Notes: generated by a model not told the origin, from the letters alone. 61,903 nucleotides of DNA from an uncultured Bacteroidaceae bacterium (GCA_944320785.1 CALUIR010000015.1:1-61903); one strand, 5' to 3'. Counted from the first letter of the stretch, positions 37,307 to 46,634 are shown. A program made the numbers and translations.

Positions 37307-39046
37307 TCAGTCCTCGTGAACAGTTCCTGTTTGTGTTTCAGCTTCTTCAAGCTTCTCTTGCGCCATTTTCTGGTAGATGGAAGGGGTCATGCCGGTTTGT
37401 TTGCGGAAAGCATCGATGAAGTTGGCTTGTGACTTGTAGCCTACGCTTTCCCCGATGGCGCGGATGGTCTGGTTGCCGTAGTTGCGGGTGTCGAGCAGGC
37501 GGCGCTGGGCTTCGTTGATGCGCAGTTCGTTGGTGAAGGTGCGGAAGTTCTTCCCGAGGGTCTCGTTGATGATTTGCGAGACGTAGCGGCTGTTGGTGCC
37601 TGCGAGGGTGGCGAGGTGTTCCAGCGAGAAGTTGTTGTCACAGAACACGGCGGGGTCGCGCATCACCTTGTTGATGCGGTGGAGGATGATGCTGCGCTGT
37701 TCGTCGGTCATTTTGTTGGAACTGTATTTGGCTTCGTTGCCTGCTGCCGGGGCGGGTTTTCCGTCTGCGGGATGTGTGTTGCTCATTTCGTCCAGTTGCT
37801 GCGCCAGTTTCCTGTTTTCGGCTTTGAGGGAGGCTATCTGCTGTTCGTAGGCATCTTTTTCGGCTTCGTTGGCCTGTTCGGCGTGGATGATGTCTTTGTT
37901 GCGCCGGAACAGGCTTTTGTAGGCTTCTGTCAGTTTCCTTTTCTGCACGGTGACCATCCACAGCATGGTGATGAACACGAGCAGGCACACGAATGTGCAT
38001 GCTAGGATGATGCGTTGCTTGCTGATTTGGTTGGTTTTCCGGATGCCGTCTTGTGTGAGCCGTGCGATTTCCTTGTGGCTTTTGTCGGATTCGTAGAGGA
38101 TGTAGAGGTTCTTTATCCTGTTGTACTCGGCGGCGTTCATGACGGAGTCGGCCAAGTCGAGGTATTTTTCGCGGTAGAAGCTGCTTTTCGCGCTGTTGCC
38201 TTTTGCCTTGTAGAGCCTGTAGAGGGCTTTCAGGTTTTTCAGTTCGATGGACGAGAGTTTTTCCTGCCGGGCCAGTTTCAGGTTGAGTTGGCAGTAGTGC
38301 AACACGGAGTCGGGTTGTTGCTTCTGCTCGTAGATGTTGGCGAGTTCGGCGTATGCGGCGGCGATGAATTGCGAGCCGAGTTTTTTCTGCCGTGCGTATT
38401 CTCCGGCTTCGTGAAGTTTCCTGACGGCTTCTTCCTGCTGTCCTTCGGCATTCATGATGAGTGCGGTGCTGAGTTGCCCGAAGTAGGGCAGCAGTGGGTT
38501 GCCGGTGGTGTCGCATTGCATCATCAGGCGGTGGTATTCCTTCGCGCTCGCTAGGTCGCCTTCGTAGATGTGGATGCCGCTCAGGTTGATGAGCAGCCTC
38601 ACTTCCAGTTCGGGGTTGCGGTTCTTCCGCGCCAAGGCAAGTCCTTTTTCGTAGCAGTTGATGGCCAGCTTGTTGTCGCCGAAGGTGCTGTAAATATTCC
38701 CGATGTTCTTGTAGAACATGGGCAGCAGCCTGTCGAAATAGTTCTCTTCGCAGATTTGCAGGCCGAGCAGGTAGAAGTTGAGCGCTTGCGAGTAGCCTTC
38801 TTTTTGGAAATAGAGGTCGCCCATGCAAAGGCTTGCTTCGGCGCAGCGGTGCTTTTCGGCGGGTGCCATGTTTTCATCATATTGGCGGATGATTTGGAGG
38901 CAACGGCTTGCCGTGGAGTCGGCTGTGGCGATTGCCTCGCTGCGCAGGCTTGCCGGTGCCAAGGCTGTGCAACAAATTATGATGAAGCGCACTGCGGCTT
39001 GCCGGAAGGCTTGGCACGTGGATGATATGTGAGGGCGGTTGCGCAT
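37307..39046 (-). CDS. Membrane-anchored TPR sensor with AraC-type DNA-binding domain
   Basis: 579 residues. N-terminal signal or anchor segment (FIIICCTALAPASL), then TPR-like helical pairs over about 60-330 (ASLCMGDLYFQKEGYSQALNFYLLGL, YKNIGNIYSTFGDNKLAINCYEKGL). One TM helix lies near 349-370 (IILACTFVCLLVFITMLWMV) and a coiled coil near 385-425. The AraC/XylS helix-turn-helix is at about 470-560 (NFSLEHLATLAGTNSRYVSQIINE, TIRAIGESVGYKSQANFIDAFRKQTGMTPSIY). Both HTH helices are present. TPR-AraC proteins of this build are common in Bacteroidetes as one-component membrane sensors. The downstream T9SS cargo genes, starting 137 bp away, are the natural target. It diverges from lepA across repeat element 4. 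Confidence 0.9.
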   Translation of the reverse strand: MRNRPHISSTCQAFRQAAVRFIIICCTALAPASLRSEAIATADSTASRCLQIIRQYDENMAPAEKHRCAEASLCMGDLYFQKEGYSQALNFYLLGLQICEENYFDRLLPMFYKNIGNIYSTFGDNKLAINCYEKGLALARKNRNPELEVRLLINLSGIHIYEGDLASAKEYHRLMMQCDTTGNPLLPYFGQLSTALIMNAEGQQEEAVRKLHEAGEYARQKKLGSQFIAAAYAELANIYEQKQQPDSVLHYCQLNLKLARQEKLSSIELKNLKALYRLYKAKGNSAKSSFYREKYLDLADSVMNAAEYNRIKNLYILYESDKSHKEIARLTQDGIRKTNQISKQRIILACTFVCLLVFITMLWMVTVQKRKLTEAYKSLFRRNKDIIHAEQANEAEKDAYEQQIASLKAENRKLAQQLDEMSNTHPADGKPAPAAGNEAKYSSNKMTDEQRSIILHRINKVMRDPAVFCDNNFSLEHLATLAGTNSRYVSQIINETLGKNFRTFTNELRINEAQRRLLDTRNYGNQTIRAIGESVGYKSQANFIDAFRKQTGMTPSIYQKMAQEKLEEAETQTGTVHED

Positions 39047-39169
39047 GGTTCAAAGTCGTTTTGGGGCGGGCGTTTCCGCCGGTTTCCTGCCAAGGGTTGT
39101 TCGGAAAACGGGGGCAAGGTATGCAAAAAAAGGCATACGGCCAAAAAAAGGCAGGAAAATAATGCCGTT

Positions 39170-39401
39170 GGGAACTTCCGTTCAACCGCATGGGTTGTCC
39201 GGCTTTCCCGTGTGGAAAGTTCGGTTTGCGCCGTCGGCTTCTTTATCTTTAGCTTAGAGATGCATATCTTTAGGTTAAAGATGTGCATCCTTAGCCTAAA
39301 GATGCACATCCTTAGGTTAGAGAAGAAGATTCTTTGCCGCATGTTTGGATGTTCCTATGTCGGCGGGTTGAAGTTTCCATGTGGGCGGGCGGGAGTTTCC
39401 A
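39170..39401. repeat. Intergenic palindromic element copy 4: four 21-nt units
   Basis: Units at 39244-39264, 39265-39285, 39286-39306 and 39307-39327, after CTTCTTTA as in the other copies; the right end is slightly decayed (AGAAGAAGATTC). Flanks carry GGGAACTTCC, TTTCCCGTGTGG, GTGGGCGGGCGGG and AGTTTCC-type motifs. It lies between the divergent TPR-AraC gene and lepA. The remainder of 39047-39437 holds only the lepA promoter. Confidence 0.92.
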
Positions 39402-39411
39402 CGTTTTTTCT

Positions 39412-39419
39412 TACTTTTG
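39412..39419 (+). promoter_or_regulatory. -7 box of lepA
   Basis: Perfect TACTTTTG followed by CACCGC, the same 14-nt string as before gapA at 61121. The ATG is 19 bp downstream at 39438. Confidence 0.65.
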
Positions 39420-39437
39420 CACCGCAAAGAGGTTTTT

Positions 39438-41219
39438 ATGAAGAATATAAGGAATTTTTGTATCATCGCGCATATTGACCATGGGAAGTCCACCTTGGCC
39501 GACCGCTTGCTGGAACACACGCACACCATCCAGATTACGGAAGGGCAGATGCTGGACGACATGGACTTGGAGCGCGAACGGGGCATCACCATCAAGAGCC
39601 ACGCCATCCAGATGGAATACGAATACAAGGGGGAGAAGTACGTGCTGAACCTGATAGATACGCCGGGCCATGTGGACTTTTCCTACGAAGTGTCGCGATC
39701 CATCGCGGCCTGCGAGGGTGCGCTGCTCATCGTGGATGCTTCGCAGGGCGTGCAGGCTCAGACCATCTCGAACCTTTACATGGCGATAGAGCATGACTTG
39801 GAAATCATTCCCGTCATCAACAAGTGCGACATGGCGAGTGCCATGCCTGACGAGGTGGAGGACGAAATCATCGACCTCTTGGGGTGCAAGCGGGAAGAAA
39901 TCATCCGCGCTTCAGGCAAGACGGGCATGGGCGTGGAGGAAATCTTGGGAGCAGTGATTGAGCGCATCCCTTGCCCGGTGGGTGACGAGAACGCCCCGCT
40001 CCAGGCGTTGATTTTCGATTCGGTGTTCAATTCGTTCCGTGGCATCATTGCGTATTTCAAGATAGAAAATGGCATTATCCGGACGGGCGACAAGGTGAAG
40101 TTCTTCAATACGGGGAAGGAATACGATGCCGACGAAATCGGCGTGCTGAAGATGGACATGATTCCCCGCAAGGAATTGCGCACGGGGGACGTGGGCTATA
40201 TCATCTCTGGCATCAAAACCTCGAAGGAAGTGAAGGTGGGCGACACCATCACTCATATAGCCCGTCCTTGCGAAAAGGCCATATCTGGGTTTGAGGAAGT
40301 GAAGCCCATGGTGTTTGCCGGCGTTTACCCGATAGAGGCGGAGGATTTTGAAGACCTCCGTGCCTCGCTGGAGAAACTACAGTTGAATGATGCCTCGTTG
40401 ACCTTCCAGCCTGAATCGTCCTTGGCGCTGGGTTTCGGCTTCCGTTGCGGCTTTTTGGGGTTGCTCCACATGGAAATCGTGCAGGAGAGGCTCGACCGGG
40501 AATTCGACATGAACGTGATTACAACCGTCCCCAACGTGTCGTACCGCATTTATGACAAACAAGGGAACATGACGGAGGTCCATAATCCCGGCGGCATGCC
40601 TGACCCTACGATGATAGACCACATTGAGGAACCCTACATCAAGGCTTCCATCATCACGACGACCGACTATATCGGTCCCATCATGACTTTGTGCCTGGGC
40701 AAGCGAGGCGAACTGGTCAAGCAAGAGTACATTTCCGGCAACCGCGTGGAGCTGCACTATTGCATGCCGTTGGGCGAAATTGTCATCGACTTTTACGACA
40801 AGCTGAAAAGCATCTCCAAGGGCTATGCGTCCTTTGATTACCATCAGGACGGTTTCCGCCCGTCAAAGCTGGTGAAGCTCGATATCCTGCTCAACGGCGA
40901 GCCGGTGGATGCCCTCTCCACCCTGACGCATGTGGACAATGCTTATGACCTTGGGCGGAGGATGTGTGAAAAGCTGAAGGAACTTATCCCGCGCCAGCAG
41001 TTTGAGATAGCCATACAGGCGGCTATCGGATCGAAAATCATAGCAAGGGAGACAATAAAGGCCGTGCGCAAGGACGTGACGGCGAAGTGCTACGGCGGCG
41101 ACGTGAGCCGCAAGCGCAAGTTGCTGGAGAAGCAAAAGCGGGGAAAGAAGCGCATGAAACAAATCGGGACGGTGGAAGTCCCGCAGAAAGCTTTCTTGGC
41201 TGTGCTGAAGTTGGATTAA
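39438..41219 (+). CDS. lepA: Elongation factor 4 (back-translocating GTPase)
   Basis: 593 residues, cytoplasmic. The GTPase domain is complete: G1 [10 protein letters not shown]2 RERGITI, G3 DTPGHVDF, G4 NKCD. EF-G-like domains II and III follow, then [15 protein letters not shown] and the LepA-specific C-terminal domain ([41 protein letters not shown]). The factor binds stalled ribosomes and affects translocation and initiation (family knowledge). The start at 39438 gives the canonical [16 protein letters not shown]; the longer upstream frame comes from the repeat region. Monocistronic, with a strong hairpin after the stop. Confidence 0.98.
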   Translation: MKNIRNFCIIAHIDHGKSTLADRLLEHTHTIQITEGQMLDDMDLERERGITIKSHAIQMEYEYKGEKYVLNLIDTPGHVDFSYEVSRSIAACEGALLIVDASQGVQAQTISNLYMAIEHDLEIIPVINKCDMASAMPDEVEDEIIDLLGCKREEIIRASGKTGMGVEEILGAVIERIPCPVGDENAPLQALIFDSVFNSFRGIIAYFKIENGIIRTGDKVKFFNTGKEYDADEIGVLKMDMIPRKELRTGDVGYIISGIKTSKEVKVGDTITHIARPCEKAISGFEEVKPMVFAGVYPIEAEDFEDLRASLEKLQLNDASLTFQPESSLALGFGFRCGFLGLLHMEIVQERLDREFDMNVITTVPNVSYRIYDKQGNMTEVHNPGGMPDPTMIDHIEEPYIKASIITTTDYIGPIMTLCLGKRGELVKQEYISGNRVELHYCMPLGEIVIDFYDKLKSISKGYASFDYHQDGFRPSKLVKLDILLNGEPVDALSTLTHVDNAYDLGRRMCEKLKELIPRQQFEIAIQAAIGSKIIARETIKAVRKDVTAKCYGGDVSRKRKLLEKQKRGKKRMKQIGTVEVPQKAFLAVLKLD

Positions 41220-41238
41220 GCCTCCATGGCGGATATAT

Positions 41239-41281
41239 GGGCGAGGCTTCCTGTTTCATTTCAAGGCAGGAAGCCTCGCCC
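41239..41281. terminator. Bidirectional hairpin between lepA and rmuC
   Basis: Perfect 15-bp stem GGGCGAGGCTTCCTG (41239-41253) with CAGGAAGCCTCGCCC (41267-41281). No long T-run on either side, but it lies between convergent genes, so a terminator role is likely. Confidence 0.65.
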
Positions 41282-41321
41282 ACATGCTTTCAAATGCGTT
41301 TCAAGCACCGTCCAAGCGTAG

Positions 41322-42581
41322 TCAGGGCAATTCCTTTCCCTCTCCAGGCCATTCTTCCTGTTCGCTGGGCAGGATGCGGCGGGTTTCTTCATCGGGCAAT
41401 GCTTCCACATCGCGCAATTTCCGTTCGATGGCCCGTGTGCGTTTTCCCATGACTTCTTCCAATTGCTCGCCCGCGTACTGCAAGTTCTTTTGCACCTTTT
41501 GGAGCATCCCGCCGAATTTGGCAAACTCCGTCTTCACTGCTCCGAGGATGTTCCATACTTCACTGGTGCGTTTCTGGATAGCCAATGTGCGGAATCCCAT
41601 TTGCAGGCTGTTGAGGATGGCGCCTAACGTGGTGGGGCCTGTGACGATGACCTTGCAGTCCCTTTGCAGGCTTTCTACCAATGCCGTCCGCCGGATGATT
41701 TCCGCGTAGATGTTCTCAAAGGGCAGGAACAAGATGGCGAAATCTGTGGTGTAGGGCGGGTCAAGGTATTTGTCGTGGATGTCTTTCGCCATTTTCCGCA
41801 GGGTTTGTTCCAATTGGCGCGATGTGGCATGGATGGGAGCCGGGTCGCCGGCCTCGCAGGCATTCTCGTATTGTTCATAAGCATCTTGGGGGAACTTGGC
41901 ATCGATGGGCAGGAACACGCTGTCTCCTGTGCCGCCTTTTCCGGGAAGTTTGATGGCGTATTCCACAAATTCATTGCTGCTTCTCCGGGTTTTCACGTTC
42001 GCTTCGTATTGCTCCGGGCTGAGCATCTGCTCCAGTAGTGCGCCCAGTTGCACTTCGCCGAACGTGCCTCTTGTCTTTACGTTGCCGAGTATTTTCTTCA
42101 GGCCGCCTACGTCCTGTGCCAAGGTTTTCATTTCGCCTAAGCCTTTTTGCACATTTTCCAGTTGCGAACGCACGATTTCAAATGAAAGGCCAATGCGTTC
42201 GTTCAGGGTCTTTTGCAGTTTTTCTTCCACTACGGTGCGCATCTCGTCCAGTTTCTTTTCCGTGGAGGCCACCAATTCGGCTTGCGTCTGTTGCATGCGT
42301 TCTAGTTTTTCCTTTTGCAGCCCGTGGATGGTTGCCAGGTTCTGGTGGAGCGTGTCTTGCATTTGGCGGGCAGAGTTGTTCAGCGCCTGCATCACTTCCG
42401 AGCGGAAATCGTGGATGTTCCGGTTCAGTTCGTCGCGGTTCTCGCGCAGTTGTTTTTCCAGCAGTTCCCGCATTTCCGCCCATGCTTTGCGGGAGTTGTG
42501 CCGCATAAGGTACAGGATGACGGCCACAATGTTTCCGGCCAGCAGCAACAGGAACAGGATGGTCAAGACAGATGGTTCCAT
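41322..42581 (-). CDS. rmuC: DNA recombination protein RmuC
   Basis: 419 residues. N-terminal TM helix (LTILFLLLLAGNIVAVILYLM), a long coiled coil to about 170 (ALNNSARQMQDTLHQNLATIHGLQKEKLERMQQTQAELV), then the RmuC domain: GTFGEVQLGALLEQMLSPEQYE, VFLPIDAKFPQDAYEQYENA, LFLPFENIYAEIIRR and VTGPTTLGAILNSLQMGFRTLAIQKR. The nuclease-like core is typical. RmuC proteins limit recombination at inverted repeats (family knowledge), a notable partner in a genome rich in palindromic elements. It diverges from a small lipoprotein gene. Confidence 0.93.
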   Translation of the reverse strand: MEPSVLTILFLLLLAGNIVAVILYLMRHNSRKAWAEMRELLEKQLRENRDELNRNIHDFRSEVMQALNNSARQMQDTLHQNLATIHGLQKEKLERMQQTQAELVASTEKKLDEMRTVVEEKLQKTLNERIGLSFEIVRSQLENVQKGLGEMKTLAQDVGGLKKILGNVKTRGTFGEVQLGALLEQMLSPEQYEANVKTRRSSNEFVEYAIKLPGKGGTGDSVFLPIDAKFPQDAYEQYENACEAGDPAPIHATSRQLEQTLRKMAKDIHDKYLDPPYTTDFAILFLPFENIYAEIIRRTALVESLQRDCKVIVTGPTTLGAILNSLQMGFRTLAIQKRTSEVWNILGAVKTEFAKFGGMLQKVQKNLQYAGEQLEEVMGKRTRAIERKLRDVEALPDEETRRILPSEQEEWPGEGKELP

Positions 42582-42605
42582 AAAGCCGTTTTAAATATTT
42601 CCCGG

Positions 42606-42644
42606 TAAAGATAGGGAATTTCTTGTTCCCTTTTCGTATCTTTG
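42606..42644. promoter_or_regulatory. Divergent promoters of rmuC and a small lipoprotein gene
   Basis: Minus strand: TATCTTTA (42606-42613, 7 of 8 to the -7 consensus). Plus strand: perfect TATCTTTG (42637-42644). Between them lies an interrupted palindrome GGGAA-N7-TTCCC (42614-42630), a possible shared operator. Confidence 0.5.
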
Positions 42645-42682
42645 AGGCATTCGGAAAAACTGAAAATGGCAAGGCATTGGAT

Positions 42683-43072
42683 ATGAAGGCAAAAGTGAGG
42701 GAATATTTGGTAGCCGTGTGGGTGCTGCTGGCATCGGTTGTGGGCTTTTCTTCCTGCGATGTGGATTTTTACAGGGATTATGGCACCTATACCGAACGTT
42801 TGTGCGGCCCTACATGGACGGACATCTGGGATGATGGTTTTTTCCATTATGAGCAACGTTTCATTTTTTACACCGGCGGCAGGGGCGTGGAATATTATTT
42901 CGATGGGATGGAATACCGTTATGACTTCTATTGGTATTGGGACAACAACGGGCGCAGCATCATCATGGAATACGGCCCTCGTGATGTCTCCTATTTTGAT
43001 GATGTGGTCATCGGCCGTGGAATCTTGAGCGGTTATCTGGATGGGCAGTACGTAGAGTTCGTTGGATATTGA
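42683..43072 (+). CDS. Small hypothetical lipoprotein
   Basis: 129 residues from the ATG at 42683; a longer in-frame extension lies upstream of the -7 box and is excluded. The signal peptide ends in a lipobox (VVGFSS-C). The mature part is short, acidic and aromatic (YGTYTERLCGPTWTDIWDDGFFHYEQRFIFYTGGRGVEYY, given here only as its tyrosine- and tryptophan-rich block), with alternating strands ending YLDGQYVEFVGY, suggesting a small beta-barrel. I do not recognise the family. It has its own promoter and no operon partner. Confidence 0.7.
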   Translation: MKAKVREYLVAVWVLLASVVGFSSCDVDFYRDYGTYTERLCGPTWTDIWDDGFFHYEQRFIFYTGGRGVEYYFDGMEYRYDFYWYWDNNGRSIIMEYGPRDVSYFDDVVIGRGILSGYLDGQYVEFVGY

Positions 43073-43081
43073 GGTTTGTCA

Positions 43082-43253
43082 TGCCAAGTTCTCATTTTGT
43101 CTGGTCAAATTCTTATTTTGACCCGTCAAATTCCTCCGCTTGGCAGCAAGTAATGTCCCAAGATTCCCGTGAGAATTTGGGAAAGGACCGTTTTAAACCT
43201 TCCAAAGGTCTTTGAAATGCTTCCAATGTTTCATGCAAGGCCATGGAAGGTTT
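43082..43253. repeat. Intergenic inverted repeats downstream of the small lipoprotein gene
   Basis: Nested pairs: TGCCAAG (43082-43088) with CTTGGCA (43139-43145), enclosing GGTCAAA (43103-43109) with TTTTGACC (43116-43123). Next is AAACCTTCCA (43195-43204) with TGGAAGGTTT (43244-43253). A similar AACCTTCCAA/GAAGGTTTT hairpin occurs at 58339-58380. This may be termination or another palindromic family. Confidence 0.45.
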
Positions 43254-43272
43254 TTGGGGGTATGGAAGTTCA

Positions 43273-43659
43273 TTACCCAATGCATGGCGGCTCCCGGCGG
43301 CGGGATATCTCTACTTCAGCACGGTCCAGCAATGCCCCGATAGGCGGGTTCAGCTTGGCTACATGCACTTGCACGGCTTCCACTTGGGGAAATTCCTGGA
43401 AGATGCGGCGCATGATGCGTCCGGCTACATGCTCGATGAGCCGTGAGGGTATTGCCATTTCTTCGCACACGATGCGGTATAAGGCGGCATAATTCACCGT
43501 GCCTTCCAAACAGTCTGTTTCAGCGGCATGGGAAAAATCTGTTTCCACCCGCAAATCTACTTCAAATTCATTGCCTACGGTTCGCTCCTGGCTTGCCACC
43601 CCATGGTAAGCATACAGGCGGATGCCGCGCAGGCTGACGTACATGCCTTCTTCTGCCAT
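43273..43659 (-). CDS. folB: Dihydroneopterin aldolase
   Basis: 128 residues, cytoplasmic, the usual FolB length. It converts 7,8-dihydroneopterin to 6-hydroxymethyl-dihydropterin in folate synthesis. Visible landmarks: YVSLRGIRLYAYHGV with the YHG turn at 18-20, ERTVGNEFEVDL, TVNYAALYRIV, RLIEHVAGRIM and the catalytic-lysine segment VHVAKLNPPIG near the C-terminus. It starts 4 bp after the stop of malQ on the same strand, so the two form an operon despite unrelated roles. Confidence 0.95.
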   Translation of the reverse strand: MAEEGMYVSLRGIRLYAYHGVASQERTVGNEFEVDLRVETDFSHAAETDCLEGTVNYAALYRIVCEEMAIPSRLIEHVAGRIMRRIFQEFPQVEAVQVHVAKLNPPIGALLDRAEVEISRRREPPCIG

Positions 43660-43663
43660 TCGA

Positions 43664-46369
43664 CTAAATGTTAGGGTTACGCCCGTTCTGGGCTATGAGT
43701 CTTTTTATTTTTTCATTCAGGGCATCGCAAGCAAGGAGTTGCTCCAGCGTCAGGTGCATCCGCCAACGCCAGTAATGCCTTGGGTTGGCAGGTATGTTGA
43801 TGCGTTCGGCAGCAGGGTCGGCTTGCCGGAGAGAACCATCGATGCTCATCCAATCCTGCCATGCCAATATGCAAAGGATGGAGCCGGCACGCAGTTGCCT
43901 TTCGATGACGGCAGTGCAAACTTCGGGCGTGGCAATGGCAGGCGATTGGCCTTCAAGGCCAAGAATGGAGGCATAGTAGCGGGCGGATCGTTCCGGTTCT
44001 TCTTCCCACCAGCCACGCAAGGTGGACATGTCATGTGTGGAGAAGGTGCATACGGACAGGTAAGGATAATGTTCCGGCGTGCCGAATTCTGCCCATTCCT
44101 TTGGCATTCTTTCTACTTCGAGGCTGAGTATCTGGAGCGCATCCATGACGCGCGGGACGCATGCCGGGATCATTCCCAAATCTTCCCCGCACACGAGCAT
44201 CCCGGTGCTTTCAAGGAGGGCGGGCAGGCGTTTCATGGCCTTGTCATGCCAGTAATCATTATGCCGGTGGTAATAGTAATCTTCATAGAGGTTGTCGAAG
44301 GCGCGTTGCTCTGTTTCCTTCAAGAGCTGGTAGGCAGAGGTGCGTTTCCCGTCGATGCGGGGATGGTAACGGGAGGTATCGTGCCGGTCTTTTAAGAACA
44401 GCACGTTGCTGATGATGGAATACAGCCCGTCGCGCACGAGGATGCATTCTTCCGGCATATTTCGGAAGCGGGCTTCTATTTGCCGCTGGGTGGCATATTG
44501 CGTCTTGGGGAGATAGCGTCCTGTTATGCTGGAAGGTTCCATGAATTCTGTGCGGACCCAATCAGCCTGTGTCCCGAAGACGCGGTCGAGAAGTTTGTCG
44601 TCAGCATAAGGTTGCAAATACAATTCAGGGCGCCACGGCAACCCGGATGCCTCTATTTCCTGTTGTGAAAGGGGCAGTGACGGCTCGAAGTGCCCGAGTA
44701 GCCCATGCACGGCATCGGCGGGTATCTCCCATATTCGGAAGAAACCTAAGATGTGGTCGATGCGGTAGGCATCGAAGTATTCAGCCATCTTTTGGAAACG
44801 TCGCTTCCACCATGCGTAGCCCGTACGAGCCATCTCGTCCCAGTTGTATGTGGGGAAGCCCCAGTTCTGTCCGTTTGTAGAAAAATCATCAGGTGGCGCT
44901 CCTGCTTGCCCGTTCATGTTGAACAAGCTGGGTTCTGTCCAAGCTTCTACGCTGCACCGGCTGATGCCGATGGGGATGTCGCCTTTCAGCGCCACGCCAA
45001 GGCTGTGCGCCAGTTCGCTGGCTGCACGCAATTGCATGTGCAATATATACTGCACATAATAAAAAAAGGTGATATCTGAATGGTGGGGGGCTGCCGGTGA
45101 ACACAGCTCTTCCACCTGTCCGCGATGGAAGGTGGCGAAGTCCTTCCAAGCGCGAAAGTCCGAGGTGCCGTGCAGTTCCCGCAAGTAGCAATATGCGGCA
45201 TACGGCACGAGCCAGTCCTTGTTGTCTGCAAAGAAGCTGCGGAAACTGTCTGAGGCAAACGCTGTTTGCTTTTCTTGTACATACATTTCGCGGAGGTATG
45301 CCCATTTCACGTGGTCAACGGTTTCGTAATCCACCGTTGCGCCTGCATTCAATATTTGCTGTTGTGCCTTGAAATAACTTCTTCTTGCCGGGTCGGCCAG
45401 TTCTCCAAGGGCATGAAGGTCTGCGTACATCGGGTGCAGGGCATAGATGGATATCCCATTGTAGGGGTAGGAATCCATCCATGTGTGGGTCATCGTGGTG
45501 TCGTTAATGGGAAGCAGTTGGACGAACTTCATGCCGGTCTGTGCCGCCCATTGAATAAGGAACTTCAGGTCGCCGAAGTCGCCGATGCCGAAACTGTGTT
45601 CTGACCGTAAGGAAAATACCGGAATGGCAACGCCTGTACCTTTCCATGCGGGCAGGCTGAATTGCGGGGACGGTAGTGTCTGCACATAGGTAGTCCCGGC
45701 TTGCAAGGGCTTTGGGACGAGTAGCCGGTTGGGGCCTTCTTCCCATTGTTCCATGCATCCTTCTTGGGTGTCGATGAGTATGAACTTGTATTCTGAGGGT
45801 TGGTTGAAGACGGCCATGTCCAATTCTAATTGCCACATTGGAAATGTGTTGCTGTCCATGATGAGGGCTTGTTCCGGGTTCCATCCTCCCAATGCAGGAT
45901 GTGTACCGCATACGGCTAAAGTGTAGCCGGGCAACAGGCGGGGGCATGCAATGCGGAGCAGCAGGCGGCACGACCCGTGCGTCCCGGCAGGCGCATTTCC
46001 CACGTGCCGGAACAGGCATTCTGCGAAAGCAGAAGAGTAGAAAATTCCGTCTGCCGGGCGGTCAGACCATCGATCCACTATCTCATAACGGCGCGTGCCT
46101 GCATCTTCGCTTATCCATAGCGTGTGGCGGCACTGTTCCCATTCCTTTCGGACGGGGTAACCGTCGCGATATATATAATAGGTGTAATGCAGTTCCTTTT
46201 GGCCGGGACGGGCGGGCAGTTCTGCTTCTCCTTTCCAAGTGATGCCGTCGTTGGTGTGCAGGAGGAGTGGATGCAGGATATCGTTGTCGCCCAATTCGGG
46301 TGCGGAACCGACGATGCCTACTTCTTCTCCCCAACAGGTCTTGTATTCTATTGTGAAACAGAGCTTCAT
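43664..46369 (-). CDS. malQ: 4-alpha-glucanotransferase with N-terminal starch-binding modules (DPE2-like)
   Basis: 901 residues, no signal peptide. The first 250 residues contain two CBM20-like starch-binding domains (YKTCWGEEVGIVGSAPELGDND; YTLAVCGTHPALGGWNPEQAL). The GH77 catalytic domain follows, with YRIDHILGFFRIWEIP (nucleophile Asp near 540), MLVCGEDLGMIP (acid/base Glu near 726) and FSTHDMSTLRGWW (Asp near 781). The two CBM20 modules make it like the plant cytosolic DPE2 and its bacterial relatives. The enzyme transfers glucan chains from maltose or oligosaccharides to branched acceptors and fits the glycogen genes elsewhere in the window. It is followed by folB after 4 bp, and a candidate structured RNA lies in the space upstream. 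Confidence 0.96.
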   Translation of the reverse strand: MKLCFTIEYKTCWGEEVGIVGSAPELGDNDILHPLLLHTNDGITWKGEAELPARPGQKELHYTYYIYRDGYPVRKEWEQCRHTLWISEDAGTRRYEIVDRWSDRPADGIFYSSAFAECLFRHVGNAPAGTHGSCRLLLRIACPRLLPGYTLAVCGTHPALGGWNPEQALIMDSNTFPMWQLELDMAVFNQPSEYKFILIDTQEGCMEQWEEGPNRLLVPKPLQAGTTYVQTLPSPQFSLPAWKGTGVAIPVFSLRSEHSFGIGDFGDLKFLIQWAAQTGMKFVQLLPINDTTMTHTWMDSYPYNGISIYALHPMYADLHALGELADPARRSYFKAQQQILNAGATVDYETVDHVKWAYLREMYVQEKQTAFASDSFRSFFADNKDWLVPYAAYCYLRELHGTSDFRAWKDFATFHRGQVEELCSPAAPHHSDITFFYYVQYILHMQLRAASELAHSLGVALKGDIPIGISRCSVEAWTEPSLFNMNGQAGAPPDDFSTNGQNWGFPTYNWDEMARTGYAWWKRRFQKMAEYFDAYRIDHILGFFRIWEIPADAVHGLLGHFEPSLPLSQQEIEASGLPWRPELYLQPYADDKLLDRVFGTQADWVRTEFMEPSSITGRYLPKTQYATQRQIEARFRNMPEECILVRDGLYSIISNVLFLKDRHDTSRYHPRIDGKRTSAYQLLKETEQRAFDNLYEDYYYHRHNDYWHDKAMKRLPALLESTGMLVCGEDLGMIPACVPRVMDALQILSLEVERMPKEWAEFGTPEHYPYLSVCTFSTHDMSTLRGWWEEEPERSARYYASILGLEGQSPAIATPEVCTAVIERQLRAGSILCILAWQDWMSIDGSLRQADPAAERINIPANPRHYWRWRMHLTLEQLLACDALNEKIKRLIAQNGRNPNI

Positions 46370-46439
46370 ATGGTTTCTTTTGTCATAGGTTCAACGGAGG
46401 AGTGTGCGGGGTAGTTTTCATTTCTTTGGCAAGGGAATA

Positions 46440-46628
46440 TGAAGAAAGCCGCATTGGTACTTTATGTGATGAAACTCCGAATGACATGATTTGAGTGCTC
46501 GTCCCCTTTGTAATCCACCGGCTTAAAGCTCCCGAAGGTGTGGCCCGCCATTGGGAATCGAAGCTTGTCTCGGTTTTCTGATTTACTTTGATGAGTTTCC
46601 CAGTAAAACCAATGCGGCTTGTATTTTT
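46440..46628 (-). ncRNA. Structured RNA, probable 6S-like RNA
   Basis: A 13-bp perfect inverted repeat, ACCAATGCGGCTT (46608-46620) and AAGCCGCATTGGT (46446-46458), encloses about 150 nt. Read on the minus strand, further pairing continues inward: GAAACUC with GAGUUUC, then GCU-CG-UCCC with GGGG-A-CG-AGC. A large unpaired central region remains and a GC-rich apical hairpin lies at the tip. A consensus promoter (46635-46665) would start the RNA near 46628. Length (about 175-190 nt), rod shape and central bubble all fit 6S RNA, the RNA polymerase regulator. The alternative is a long 5' leader of malQ, whose ATG is at 46369. Confidence 0.55.
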
Positions 46629-46634
46629 CTGTCA

